This document shows positions 33,886-45,809 of a DNA stretch of 64,000 nt, piece after piece (position 1 is the first letter of the stretch; every line of letters starts with the position of its first letter). The translations under genes and the position numbers were made by a program. Location: contig JAWRVZ010000112.1 of assembly GCA_037043235.1 (NCBI GenBank), positions 1,550,001 to 1,614,000 on the forward strand, in the 5' to 3' direction. The notes under the pieces are model-generated. The model was not told the DNA's origin and ran no database searches. It worked only from the letters and a program-made list of their open reading frames with translations. This stretch comes from Rhodeus uyekii (taxonomy: Eukaryota > Chordata > Actinopteri > Cypriniformes > Acheilognathidae).

Positions 33886-33954
33886 ATGCATGCAAGCATA
33901 CATCATATAAAATGATAAAAAAGTGTATTTATTGTTTATTTATTGTATCAATAT

Positions 33955-34980
33955 GTTTATTGCAGGTCATGTGTAGCATTGCAGATATCACAAGTAATCC
34001 ATTTGCTGAAATTCCATCTACATTATCGATTATTCAAAAATTCACTGGAATTTAATTTCAATACAAAACCTTGTGCAATCCTACGTATACAACCGCCTCT
34101 TTTAAGCTTTCTTTATAGAAAGAATATACGAAAATAACACCTGCTCTGTTTTCTTCTTGTTGTTTTTTCGCATGCGCCATATGCTAAACAATAGACTCCG
34201 GCTTGCGGCTAAATACCATTGCGAGAGTCTGTGGGTGATGTGAACAGCTTGTGGGCACTGACGAACCGTTGAGTCCTCCAGGATCGTCACCCCTTAGACC
34301 ACCTCGTCGCCAATCTGTTATGGAATATTTTCAGGAGACCCAGACAGAGTTTGTTTGTCACAGAATATATTTGATTTACTTGCAAGGACTCGTCTTACAT
34401 ACACATCAAAGCATGTACGAGAGGAGTGAGAGGCAGTCTCTTCACCCGGCCGATTATACCCTCCTAAGTTACACGACAACATGCGTCATGGAAAAAGTTC
34501 TTTGCATATCTCTCACACATAGTTGTAAACCTCACACGTTTGAGACAAGTATTAGATGTTTGTCCCTCAATTCTCAGAATTCTTTTCACACTCTAGTCAA
34601 ACTGTTATTTTCTTTTCCTGACTAGCTTCTTGTTCAACCTGCAACAGGAAGCCAGCTCACACGCTCGCTCACATAGTAGCTTGATTAAATGTCATGAGAG
34701 ACACACAGATACTAAACATTTGCACAAGCATTTAAAGGATTATACATGCTTCTAAATTATCCTTACGTATTTTACTTCTATCAATGTGGTTTGACTATGT
34801 TCATTTACTCAGCAATATTGCCCGAAGCGTATACCATTATTATTATTGTGAAATTCAACTGAAGCAGTAATCATACATTGAATAAAATTTCCATTACAGT
34901 TACAATAAAATGAGTGAAAGGGAATTTCATCCTCTCAGTCATTCCTCTGTCTACGGCTTTAAATGTTACTGTTTCACATT
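33955..34980. other. conserved segment delta, copy 2, interrupted
   Basis: 33955-34272 and 34899-34980 together match delta copy 1 at 17653-18060. The intervening 34273-34898 is an insertion (next entry). Confidence 0.6.
34273..34898. mobile_element. insertion with LTR-like ends
   Basis: The sequence is absent from the paralogous positions at 18.0 and 59.7 kb. From 34316 it has TGTTATGGAA at one end and TTCCATTACA at the other, TG...CA with a short inverted repeat, which suggests a solo or end-truncated LTR. About 40 extra bases precede it. No ORF recognised; class uncertain. Confidence 0.45.
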
Positions 34981-35233
34981 TAAATGTTACTGTTTCAATA
35001 TTTTTTTCTTGTCCTAATATTTAATCATTCATCTTGTATTAGATCATTATTGGAGGGTCACCTGTACAAAAATTCAAGAATAATTCTTAAATCAAAATTT
35101 ATTTAATGTCCTTTTAATTTGACATATATCAGTTGCTATGTACATGCACAGTCAAAATACATCTGTATCTGTAACAATATATGTCATATAGTCAGTTATA
35201 ATGATACAGTATGCAATACACATAAAAAAAAGA

Positions 35234-36132
35234 TTGATACATGCACACCGAACAATCAATGGATAACCCTCTTTAGAGAGTATGTATGTGCCGTTGCTAC
35301 ATAAATGTCTTCTATATGTTTACTTTTACTTTGATTCCAGCTGGTTTTGCAGGCACTCCTAGCCTAAAGCATGATTGATCACAAACAGCATTACAAATTA
35401 GCTTCGGAGTCCTATCCATATCCACAGTGCAACTGGGAAAGACGACAGTTTATCAGATAGATGCATTGTCAATCTATACATTGATAGAAGAAGAATGTGA
35501 GGGAACTCTACATGCTTATATGTCCATCTGTGTCTTATATGTGTCTGACTTGGAGTCAGAGATATTTTGCTGATATCATAATTAAAATGGGGTTTTGAGA
35601 CATTTTGAAATTCTGCTGCTGTGCAGTTGCATGTGGAGCATCGGTTATGAACTGTGCTGGACATTTCCATCAACAGCAACATCAACTGGGAAAAAATTGA
35701 GTAGCAAGTCTACTTTCTGGACTCTGACTCGTCATTCAGTTGGTCGTCCTGCATTAGTTTTCTCTGTGTGGTCTCCTCTGTCGCTACGTCTGCTGATGTG
35801 TGTGCGGGATACACAGGAGCCAGCACACAGAGAGTATACCTTACCCTGCAAATTATTATGCATTAATGATGAAATTTGTAAATAAATGTGACCTATCAAT
35901 ATAGATTGTATAATTACTCAACTATTCTTTATATCTTTGTTCATTGAAAACAATTTAAGTTCTGTACAAAGTTACATTTAGAGAATAAAATTCTTTATAC
36001 CTTTATATCTTTATTTATGTGATTTTATACTTTAAAATGCAGTTTTTTAAGCTATAAAGAACCAAAAGAGGTGATAAATCCAATGAGTCAAGCAAAAAGC
36101 ATCATGTAACTCACCAGCAATATAAACATCAT
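35234..36132 (-). pseudogene. IL-17 type-1 pseudogene, copy 2
   Basis: Same three-exon plan as the intact gene: exon 1 at 36115-36132 (MMFILL, donor GTGAGT), exon 2 starting at 35685, exon 3 at about 35234-35432. Defects: a one-base deletion near 35314 shifts exon 3 into a TAG stop; the terminal Gly-Cys-Thr-Cys is changed to Arg-Cys-Ala-Cys and the stop codon is lost; exon 2 has an insertion of about 24 bases between the Ser-x-x-Pro and the Trp; and the exon 2 donor GTAAGT reads GCATGT. Intron 1 has a foreign insertion of about 180 bases (35700-35880). The TATA box (36205-36210) is intact. It cannot make a normal IL-17. Confidence 0.85.
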
Positions 36133-36204
36133 TATGAGATCAGCTTTAGTTTTTTCCAACAGTCAAGTAATTAGATGAAAACCTATTTTGGTTCCTGAAC
36201 TGCA

Positions 36205-36700
36205 TTTATACTCACCGTGAGCCGTCCCATCAATGAATGATGTGATCCACTGACATGCAAATAAATTTGCACATGTTTACAGACTCCATCCGGGTTCCAC
36301 GCTTTACAATTTCCATAATGGAATCAGAGAGGAGACTCTCATATTCATCCTGCTACACTGGCCCAAGGCAATGTGTGATATGTGGCAATCCCAATCATAA
36401 ACAAAGATAAAAAATACTAAACAATGTACCATTCATTCAAAGTGTTGATAGACTGGAGTAAAGGGAAAAGGTCAGTCGTGGGCAAATTATCCTCCCACAG
36501 TCACATCAATATTATGATATTGCTATGTTTTTTTTAATGCAAAACCATGACTGTTTATCTTGTAGTGTATTTATCAGATTGACAAAACCGATAAATGACA
36601 GATTTCAAGGGAGCCTTTCTTGTAGAAATATACCAGTCAAAACCATGATGAAATATCAAAATGGTAATGAATATTTAAAGATATATGGTTTACACTCATC
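36205..36700 (-). promoter_or_regulatory. upstream region of the type-1 pseudogene
   Basis: TATA box at 36205-36210 and the conserved region to about 36560, then a further duplicated stretch (GGGAGCCTTTCTTGTAGAAA) shared with 61.8 kb and, inverted, 58.1 kb. Confidence 0.5.
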
Positions 36701-36870
36701 ATAAATAACAATTTTAACTCAGTACTTGGTGTGATAATTAATAATAATAATAATTAGTTCTCACAAAGAAGGAAATCCCACCAACTACATTGTTATTGCA
36801 GAAAATAGGAGATTATTCATGCGCTGGAATGAACCAAACAGAATGCTCTGCTTTGCATACTCTGCCTTAG

Positions 36871-38364
36871 TATGGAAATTTTTTTGTGCCAATAATATTC
36901 AACGAAATATTAGTGAAAGCGAACAAAAATTCTCTCTCAAAAAAACCTCACACCAAAAAAATTAACATCGTCTTCGAATAAACTGCATTCTTTGTTGACA
37001 GTTCCCTAAACTGCGGTTTTGCTGACTGTGGTTTATGAATGCGCTGCCAGAGTTTTCGTGTTTTCGCGCTTTCAAAGTTTTCGTTTACAATTCTCAAATT
37101 TACGGACCTCGAGTTCCCTGAAAGGGAACGTCTCGGGTTACGAACGTAACCCTGGTTCCCTGAGGGGAACGAGACGCTGCGTCTTTGCCTCAGCTCCTTG
37201 CGCCTCCGTGCCCGTTTCAGACATTCTTGCTGGCGCTTCCGGGTTTCGGACGCGCTTTATGCTCTTCCTCATGACGTCACCGGCACGTGCCGGCGGTGAC
37301 GCATTAACACGCGTTCGTCTCTCATTGGTTGCACAGATCTTCACGTGACTGACGCAAGGCTATTTCCCCTAGCACTTTGACGCAGCATCTCGTTCCCCTC
37401 AGGGAACCAGGGTTACATTTGTAACCCGAGACGTTAAATTATGTAATGTCTAACTTTCTAGGTCTTATTAGTAATTAATTTTAAACTAAACTGTTCAGTG
37501 TACATCTGGATGCATCAGTGTGTGGCGACATTAAGACCTTCTGCATGTGTGTGTGTGCAAGTCAAACTTAGAGTGCAAATACTCACATAAGTATATGGTT
37601 GGTATCCACATGAACAAGAGACAATGGTGCAGGTTAACATTCAGTATATCAGATTTATATCTGATCTTATATATCAGATATTGTTCCTGCAGGTACAAAC
37701 AATGCGTAGTTAGGTGCATATCAGACAGCCTAAGTAAAGGCTTATCTATCTGAGCTTATCAACTTTAGCAGTATAGACAAATTTCATAAAATCCCTTACA
37801 GATAAAATATATAGACAATTTTCATACAGAACAGGAATACAACTGTATTGATTACTGTATTAAATTGACCTCAGGCTGCGAGGAGGAAGTTGAGGCTTGG
37901 TGATGCTCCTGGTGACGTTTCTCATGTCTGTTAATGTTCTATAATAAACTATTATTATTTGCGTGTGTGTTTGTATACAGCCCCAGGTGCTCTGAAAATC
38001 GCGTCATTGAAGCATCAATTACTTCCGGTTCAAGGAGCCGTCAATCAAAATGGCACTAGCCAATGAGAGCGAACCTTGTTAAGCCCCACCCACACGTTAG
38101 GTTTGAGTCAGAAAGACAAACGTAAATTTGAGAATCATAAACGAAAACTTTGAAAGCGAACACGAAAACTCTGGCAGCGCATTCATAAACCACAGTCAGC
38201 GAAACCGCAGTTTAGGAAACTGTCAACAAAGAATTTATAATTTATTTATTCGAAGACGATGTTAATTTTTTTGGTGTGAGGTTAGTTTTTTCATTCGCGG
38301 AGAGTATTTTTGTTCGTTTTCACTAATATTTCGTTGAATATTATTGGCACAAAAAAATTCCATA
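36871..38364. mobile_element. foldback-type DNA element with 234-244-bp inverted repeats
   Basis: Left arm 36871-37104 and right arm 38121-38364 are inverted copies (ends TATGGAAATTTTTTTGTGCC and GGCACAAAAAAATTCCATA). They are flanked by an exact 6-bp duplication CCTTAG (36865-36870, 38365-38370). Total 1,494 bp, no ORF. Long arms plus a 6-bp duplication are not typical of Tc1, hAT or piggyBac; superfamily unknown. A MITE lies just inside the left arm. Confidence 0.85.
37128..37434. mobile_element. MITE with DIRS-like palindromic ends
   Basis: Inverted ends of nearly 60 bp (ACGTCTCGGGTTACGAACG ... its complement at 37415-37434), each with the palindrome GGGTTACGAACGTAACCC and the block TTCCCTGAGGGGAACGAGAC. 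A second copy is at 47108-47385. A GCACGTGC E-box-like palindrome is central (near 37285). Confidence 0.7.
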
Positions 38365-38854
38365 CCTTAGAAAACAAAGTGAGTAAACCACAAGCAAACA
38401 TAACTGTATGAAATCTCACCCTTGATATTTAGTTGCTCAAAATCGAATCCATATTATTTATCAATGAATAATTCCATATAATATGTCAAAAACCAAATGA
38501 GTATTTAATTACTTATGAGTGAGTGAATTTGAAATAGATTTCAAAAAGAAAACCTTTCCCATCGACCATCAAACCTCTAAAAATATCATATAAACAGACA
38601 TTAAAAGTATGAAATAGACCTTATTCACAGCAGCACCATCTCTGATTTTTAACAGGAATGAAAGCGATGGGGAGGGATAGAGTGAGATGTATTGTTATTT
38701 AATACGTTTTTGGATTGTTCTGTGACAAAACACTGCATAAATATCTTTCCAAGAAATTTCACAAGATTAAAAACCCAGAAAATATGAGCTGTGGAAAATT
38801 AAGTGATCTAGGAGCTTTATACAACCAGATCTTGAACCAGATCTTCTACCTAAC

Positions 38855-39315
38855 TCTTAATTGAAAAGTAAGCCGTATGGAAGATGGATGTATGATTACC
38901 ATTGGGGAAATATGTGTATAAGTTATTTTTTAGATTATTTATAAATAGCTACTGCAAACTATTATTTTATATTTGCAAAACTGTAGCCTAAAATGAACCA
39001 TTGGAATTGTCCTGTAAGTTATTTTTAGCTTATTTAAAAATAACCTCCCTGCAATTAAACCTTAAGTTTGCATATGCAAAACAATAGTATGTTTGTCTGA
39101 GATACTGAATCACGACAGTCATGATTCCTAGAAGTAATAGTTCCATAGTGGGGATTCCTTTTGAGTGGGATATCCTTACCACAATGACTAATACAGTGAA
39201 ACAAAGAGGATCTCCTTCATCCTGAACACAGAGGAATTCCTCATAGTATGTCAGGTTTAAACAAAGTCTGAACTGAAAATAAACTATAGAATTGGGATGA
39301 AAAATGTGGGATCTC
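38855..39315 (-). promoter_or_regulatory. conserved element alpha, copy 2, with flank
   Basis: 38860-39300 matches 45810-46250 almost base for base. Contains the palindrome TTTGCATATGCAAA (POU/octamer-like) at about 39066-39079 and TAGTGGGGATTCCTTTTGAG. Confidence 0.55.
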
Positions 39316-39412
39316 AATGATTAGGGAATATGGCTACAGTGTGTTTCAGGATCACTTTTATACCTTGATTTTGACTGACATAATCCACCAACCTCTTTAA
39401 TAATTTGATAAA
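39303..39412 (-). pseudogene. deletion scar of a type-2 IL-17 gene
   Basis: ATGTGGGATCTCAATGA, which normally lies about 0.35 kb 3' of the type-2 stop codon (24.68 and 46.25 kb), is joined directly to the type-2 promoter (GTGTGTTTCAGGATCACTTTTATACC; compare 25888-25913). All three exons have been removed; the TATA box remains. Confidence 0.75.
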
Positions 39413-39493
39413 ATGTAGAACCTATACAGAGTGTGGCACAGACACTCTAACCTAGTGTGTCTAACAAATAAACAGTTCTGAGTATGCAAATGT

Positions 39494-41597
39494 TGTCAGG
39501 TTTCAGGAAGCGTGGGCTTTTTATTCAACAATAAAACAAAACTCAAACAAAACTACCCCGTGGGGTAAAAACAGAACCGACTTACTAAAACTTAACTGAC
39601 AGACTGACGGGCAGAATAACAGGACAAGTACGACAACGACGCAACACAGGACAGCAAACATGAAGGGCTTAAATACACACAGGAGGAAGAGTAATTGATC
39701 AGGAAACAGCTTGGACAAATCAAACTAATGACAACAAAACAAGGTGGGTAGGGTTAACAATGACAAGACACGAACACGAAGCCAATGTGGACAAAGACAG
39801 CATGCAGCTGGTGAAAACGCAAACTGCACGCTACATAAAACACATGAAAAGCACGCGCCCATGACAACATGATAACACACAGACGAGAGAGAGCATGGCT
39901 TGCGCAAAGCTTGAAACTGCGCCCACTCACATGACGTAGAGCGCATGAGAACAAGCAAACACCTGTTCTCGTGCGCTCACAACAAGGACGAACACACGAG
40001 TCATGAATGCCCGAATCCCGACACAAAACTGAAACAGATACATGACAAACAGGACAGAGACGAACAATAGGACAAGGAGGGAAAAATAAAACAAAAAGAC
40101 AAGCGTAGGGAGGGAAGACGTCAGTCAACAAAACAAAATGCAACAGACCTCTACATGACAAAACTTCCTGAAAATTATACTCAGAATTTAAACAGTAAAA
40201 AAATAATAATAATCAAAAACAGAGTCCAGGGGAAGGAAAAGGAGGGATGAGCCAAGCTGGCTCGGGCAGGAAAGGGTTACTGGCAGGTGGCCAGGGTGGA
40301 GCTTGGGGAATAAGCCAGAGGGGCTCCAGGGGTTCATGGGTCCTGGCAGGTGGCCAGGGTGGCACCGATGGGTGAACCAGATAGGTCCAGCGGCTCTAAA
40401 GTCTTGGTGGAGGGCCAGGGTGGAGCTGAAGGAACCGGCAGCCTGGTCGGGTCAGATGGGTCAGGCAGCGAGGGGTCAGACAGATCAGGTGGGTAAGGCA
40501 GGACAGGCTGGTCAGATGGGTCAGGCAGCAAGGGGTCAGGCAGTTCAGGCAGTGTCGGCAGTGAGAGATCGGCCGGCAGGTCAGACAGCGAGGGCTTGGC
40601 CGAGCCGGCAGCAGGCTGCACAAGGACAGCCTCCGTGGACGTGTCAGGCAGGGCCAGCAGGGCGAGACGCTGGGGTGGCGCCGGCAGGGCAAGGGTGACC
40701 TCAGGTGTTTGCAGGCCGGAGGAAGCCACCTTCTTCCTCCGCCGCTTACGTGGGCAGCGAGGCGGCGCAGAATCAATAGGCTCTGGGGCGACGGCCTCCT
40801 GGCCGTCTGAAGGGGAGGAAGCCCTCTTATTACTTCTCCTCTGTGTGCGAGGGTGTTGCACTGTGGTGTCCCCAGACGTCTCTGGGGGCACTGTAGCTGC
40901 CAGGAACTCCTCTGGGGTTGGAACAGAGGGCATAGTGAGGAACACCACAAACCCCCTGAAGTCCAGTCCGTCCAACCCCCTCATCCTCCACCAGCTGAGG
41001 GGCTCATCAAGAGCATAATTGAGCAAGTATTTGAGGGCCGCATCATTAAACTCCAGCCCCGCTGCAGCATGGCTGAACTCCCCGGCAAAGGTCTTCAAAT
41101 CTGCCCCATGTTGTTGGATGAAGCTCAAAGCCCTGAGCTGCAGCATCCGCTGGAATAGGGGGATGGAGTGTGCGGCTGCTGGTGGAGGATGAGAGCCCTT
41201 CCTCCGCTGAGTCCTCATAGTGGGTCGCGTCATACTGTCAGGTTTCAGGAAGCGAGGACTCAGTGTTGTAGGGGTGGGAGGGCTTATTGTGCAACAATAA
41301 AACAAAACTCAAACAAATCACCTGTTCTCGTGCGCTCACAACAAGGACGAAAACACCAAGAGAAAGTCAAAGTCATGAATGCCCGAATTCCGACACAAAA
41401 CCAAAATTGAACCAGACCAAAGTTTCAGGACCGGACATCATAACCCGCACACAAGACGCAACACAGACAAGAGTGCGCATGAGTCAACACTCGAAGCCGC
41501 GCACACACACACACAAAACATGAGACATAACGGTAGTGTCAGAGCTCTGCCACAACACCAAGAGAATGACTAGACAGAATGTGGCAGAACCCTGACA
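39494..41597 (-). mobile_element. gypsy-like LTR element with gag only
   Basis: 2,104 bp on the minus strand, TGTCAGGGTTCTGCC...CCTGACA, with the 5-bp duplication AATGT (39489-39493, 41598-41602). The 5' LTR is 41236-41597 (362 bp, shortened against the 805-bp solo LTR at 32.9 kb). The 3' LTR begins at about 40200 and runs to 39494. Only a gag-like ORF lies between, so it depends on other elements for polymerase and integrase. Confidence 0.88.
40334..41233 (-). CDS. retrotransposon gag-like protein
   Basis: I take the start at 41233 (MTRPTMRTQRRKG), 3 bases inside the end of the LTR, giving about 299 residues; the frame is also open upstream into the LTR. Residues about 35-100 resemble the capsid-type fold of fish retrotransposon gag (SFIQQHGADLKTFAGEFSHAA in two parts, then LDEPLSWWRMRGL). 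A basic stretch (KRRRKKV) follows and a Pro/Leu/Asp-Ser-rich repeat region fills the C-terminal third (SDPTRLPVPSAPP-like). No zinc knuckle or protease is seen. The frame is intact. Its high GC and repeat content makes overlapping frames open too; those are shadows. Confidence 0.7.
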   Translation of the reverse strand: MTRPTMRTQRRKGSHPPPAAAHSIPLFQRMLQLRALSFIQQHGADLKTFAGEFSHAAAGLEFNDAALKYLLNYALDEPLSWWRMRGLDGLDFRGFVVFLTMPSVPTPEEFLAATVPPETSGDTTVQHPRTQRRSNKRASSPSDGQEAVAPEPIDSAPPRCPRKRRRKKVASSGLQTPEVTLALPAPPQRLALLALPDTSTEAVLVQPAAGSAKPSLSDLPADLSLPTLPELPDPLLPDPSDQPVLPYPPDLSDPSLPDPSDPTRLPVPSAPPWPSTKTLEPLDLSGSPIGATLATCQDP

Positions 41598-41624
41598 AAT
41601 GTAAGTCACGTGACGTCTTAGGGA

Positions 41625-42345
41625 TGTAACACCATCGAAGAACAAAAAGCAACTACAATGTGGTACAGAAAATTATGAAAATCATGAATTTCTCTAGGTG
41701 AAATGAGCTGGAGTCTGTGCTATAAAACATAAAAGCGTTTTTTAAATTTGTTTATTACTACTATTATTTTTTACCAACACTGTGTCTTAGAAATGCGATG
41801 TGCAGTTAACTGTAGTGCCGAAAACATGAATAGTTTAAATGTATCTTGAACTTTTATAAGATGTTTGCCTTAAACTCCACAACAAAACACACATTTTCTT
41901 TTTAATGAACATACAGATTAATGGACATGATAAATGTTTCAGGAAGACAAAATCTTATCAGTTACTCTAAATATTTACTGTGGTGATAAGACGTGTGGAG
42001 GATACTTGTGAAAAATGTAATAAATACAAGCAACTTCCAAAATCAATATACATGAGAAAAATATAGCTTTGCTTTTCGATGACATATGCAAAACAATACA
42101 TGTGCCTTCAGGCTATCAGATCAAACCATGATGGGCAATACTGTTATTGTGGAAACAATAGTTTCATCGTGGGGATTCCTTTTCCTTACAATGAGTAATA
42201 TTGTCAGACAAATTCTGGACACAAAGATAATCTCATTTGCATTGCCTAGACAGAAATTCCTCACATCATCCTTGTCATATTCAATAAGCTTTTTCATTTC
42301 ACACAGTTTGCTTGACTCATTTCTAAAGCACTGCAGAAGTGAGAA
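41625..42345 (+). promoter_or_regulatory. conserved element beta, copy 2, with flank
   Basis: Continues the type-2 upstream flank (41625-41740 resembles 26093-26200) and then element beta at 42076-42300 with TCATCGTGGGGATTCCTTTTC. The gypsy element separates it from the deletion scar. Confidence 0.55.
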
Positions 42346-42999
42346 AAATTGAGTCATGTCAATGTATTATTATGAAAAAAATAAATACTGTTTCCAATAA
42401 ACATATGTTAAATTAAAAGTTAGGAAAGTTCTATTTACATTACAGTTCAAAAACTTTGGGTCGGTGAGAATTTTTTAAAATGTTTTAGAAAATACAATAG
42501 AAACACCAATATTATACAATATTATTACAGTTTAAAATTACATTTCTGTTGGAATGTTTTTTAAATGTATTTTATTTATGTGATCAAAGCTGTGATTTTA
42601 GAATCGCTACTCCAGTCTTCAGTGTCACATAATCCTCAGAAATTATTCTAATATGATGATTCGATGCTCAAGAAACATGATCATAACCAAGATGCTCAAG
42701 TTGTGCTGCTTAATGTTTTAGATGTTTTACAGACACTTTGATGAATAAAAATGTAAAAGAAAGAACAGCATCTACTTGAATAAGTATTAAATAAGTATTT
42801 ACTGTCACCTCTGAACAATTTAAAGGACCCTTACTAAATAAAAGTTATTTAAATTAAATTAAAAATCTTAGTGACCCCAACATTTTTGTAAAAAAATGTT
42901 AAAAACAGGGCTATGTTGCATTATTTATAACATATATTATAAAATATATAATAATAATTATTATAATGATATGATAATCATTTGAAATGTTTTGGTTTT
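42346..42999. other. AT-rich duplicated spacer
   Basis: Largely homologous to 56540-57040. No gene recognised. Confidence 0.4.
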
Positions 43000-43310
43000 G
43001 TTTAGATAATTGCTTTTATAATTGTTTCTACTTGCAGTTTAATTTTTTTATCAGTTTCACTGACCAGTAAATGTTTATGCTAACAACGATTTCTATTGTA
43101 ACCCTTCAACCTACACGTCTTCACCAGAACATTTTAGGCCAATACAAATTCTGCCGCAGTGTAAATGTCACTGCCAGAACTGCATAGTGTTTGCTTGTTT
43201 TGTTTAGGATTTGTTTATCCAATGGAAAGGTCACGTTCACAGTGAAAGTGTTTGTCATCAAGTGAAACTCAATTTCTCTTTGAACAAAGGAAAAACATGT
43301 TCATATCTGC
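43000..43310 (+). other. conserved non-coding segment gamma, copy 2
   Basis: Matches 27196-27490 and 57045-57360. Confidence 0.5.
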
Positions 43311-43602
43311 AATATTCTGAAAGTGGCTCTTGACTGTACATTTAGGAAGGGTAGATTCTGGGTCTTTGCATCAGTTTATAATTAACATTTTGTAAGTTTT
43401 ATATTGTAATTGCTTTATACACGCAGAATACTTTTGGCTGAGGCTGTGTTATTTAACCTGATAGTTATCACTCTGATGTTGATTGACAGGCTTTAAAAAG
43501 ACAGTTCACCCTAAAATGAAGATGAATTCATCATTTAAACTCGCAGGTATTGGTCTAATGCCGTTTGCCCTACTTTCTTTTATGTACTACAAAATTAATT
43601 TA

Positions 43603-44814
43603 CAGTGGAATTCGGTTATGTCGACGGCCTCTGGGGTTGCAAAAAAGCATTGAGATAACCGAGGATCGAGATAACCAAAAGCCAATATGGCGATTTGTTT
43701 GATGAAGCGATCGGCATGCTGTAAAAATGTACATACACTGTATATGTTTGCTAACAACAAAAGGCATATGTGCACCAACTAACAGCACAGATTTTCCAGT
43801 ATACAATAAAAAACACCTTCGATTCTCGATACAAACCTTTAATCATATTCATATTCAACATTTCAAACACAATTTCGCTCACAGCGTAAACAGTCACAAC
43901 ACACATAAACACATTCGCTCATAACAGTCATTTCGCTGTAAAATCACAATCTGACTGGGCAAATGTACAGTGTTTCCAACTACTTTCAAAGGAAAGTAGC
44001 TAAAGCCTGGCCGAGAAGTCGCTAAATGTCACTAGGTGACGTCATGCGTAGATTAGCATAGCCTACTCGTGAGGTGATCCTGCTGTACTAGCATACATAC
44101 TTTCTTGCGTTCTGCCTGCCTAATGTGCTATCTCAACAAATTCGCTCTTTTAATAACCGGGTTCTTCAATCCGCAGCGGCGCAGAGCAGAGCTCACGTCA
44201 GAATAGAAGCAGGAAGCCTCATAATTGAATAGAAGCCTCATACTCATTGGTCGGTAACGGCTCATCAATGTCAAAATATTTGAGAAAACCAATCAAATCA
44301 GAGAAGGCGGGCTTTATGTGCACTCGCTGCTCGTTGAGAAGAGTAAGAACGATATGTGCTTTCACTTCAGAGAGTCTCCAAAAGTCTCCAATAACTCCAG
44401 AGAAAGTCTTTAGATTTGTCACCAGTTGCGTTTTTGAAAATGTTTCGCTAGAGTGGTCTGAATACTTGCTAAATATAGTGACAAATTCGCTAAGTTGGCA
44501 ACACTGCAAATGTAAAGCGGCTGGAAGGACCGGAAAGACCAAAAATGGTCATGGCATGCACGTGCAATGCGAACTCAGCTCATGCGCAGTGATCTAGGTA
44601 CAATCATTAGTCACGGGGATCAAGATAATCATGTGAAGTGTTGAATTTGTCCCTCTTTTGTGCTTGAGATATTAGGGTTCGGCAACATAAAAATAATCAA
44701 CATAACCGATAAGAAAATGCTAAGACAATGAGGGAGTTTGGCGGTTCCAAATAAAAAATGTCGACATAATAGGGTTGGCGAGTTAACCGGAGTCGAGATA
44801 AGTGAACTCCACTG
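43603..44814 (+). mobile_element. TA-duplicating MITE family, copy 3, complete, with nested hAT ends
   Basis: 1,212 bp between TA dinucleotides (43601-43602, 44815-44816). Inverted ends CAGTGGAATTCGGTTATGTCG and the complement of GAGATAAGTGAACTCCACTG. Longer than copy 2 because of internal additions. Confidence 0.78.
43968..44507. mobile_element. hAT-like ends nested in the MITE
   Basis: CAGTGTTTCCAACTACTTTC at one end and AAGTTGGCAACACTG at the other, flanked by an exact 8-bp duplication CAAATGTA (43960-43967, 44508-44515). Part of the interior (about 44070-44380) is homologous to MITE copy 2, so the nesting history is not simple. Confidence 0.65.
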
Positions 44815-44816
44815 TA

Positions 44817-45175
44817 TTTAAAAAACGTCACTGCTTATGTTCATCTATATAATGGCTTTTAATAGTGACCAGCAGGGATACACGTGAAAAGAAACTGAAT
44901 TCTTGACCTTTGCTGTGTCTTCTCTGTCGGTGCACTGAGCTGATATTTTATCCTGATGAGCTGAATAAACATATATTAATGGTATAAACATGGTATATCC
45001 CAACACGACACAATTACAACACAGCCCTCCTGCGAGATGAAAGCAAGCAAGGGTGAATAACATGAAAGAGTTATATGACATAACAAACAAGTTATCTGGA
45101 AAGTACAGTAGACCTAAAAGACCCGTCAAAGACAAGGATGGGAGACCAATCCTTGAAGATGAATAACAAAGGAAC
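44817..45175. other. non-coding spacer
   Basis: No gene or repeat recognised. Confidence 0.4.
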
Positions 45176-45790
45176 TTTAAACTTTTAAACTTTTAACTTC
45201 AACGTCAATGCCAAGATCATCAGCATCATCAGAAACTCACATGAGGGACTGTTCTGTAAAGTCATCCATAGAGGACAGCCAACAAAGGCATTTCAAGTGA
45301 GAAAAGGGCGTCAGACAAGGCCGTTTACTCTCGCTATTTCCTCTTCCTTTTGGCGATAGACTGGATCATGAAGCCATCAACAGCCCAGAGAAAACATGGG
45401 ATTCTTTGGAAGTAGGGTCCTTTACTTGGGCAATGTCATCGACAAGCAGGGAGGCACATAAGTGAATGTCAAGGCGTGCATCGGAAAGGCGCGGGCAGCT
45501 TTTATTCAACTCAGGAACTTTTGAAACTCCAAGGAACTCTTAGCCAAAACCAAGATCAGGTTCTTCAACACCAACATCAAGGCAGTTCTCCTTTATGGAG
45601 CAAAGACGTGGAAGATCACAGTAGACATTGTCAAGAAAGTACAAGTGTTCGTCAACAGCTGCCTGCGCAAGATACTGCACATCCACTGGCCAGAAACGAC
45701 AAGCCAGAACATAACCCAATTCCCAATGTTATTCTAATGAGCCCAGCACGTTACCCTAACCGCTTTACTCCGATATTATTGCCAAGCTGT
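45176..45790 (+). mobile_element. LINE reverse transcriptase fragment, degenerate
   Basis: Plus-strand frames with stops read as the end of a non-LTR polymerase: NSHEGLFCKVIHRGQ, then VLYLGNVIDKQGGT, GKARAAFIQLRNF, KTKIRFFNTNIKAVLLYGAK and NSCLRKILHIHWPE. It differs from the LINE at 27.7-28.3 kb. It lies where the type-1 gene of the third block would be expected. Confidence 0.72.
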
Positions 45791-45809
45791 TCGCCAGTAA
45801 TCAACCAGC

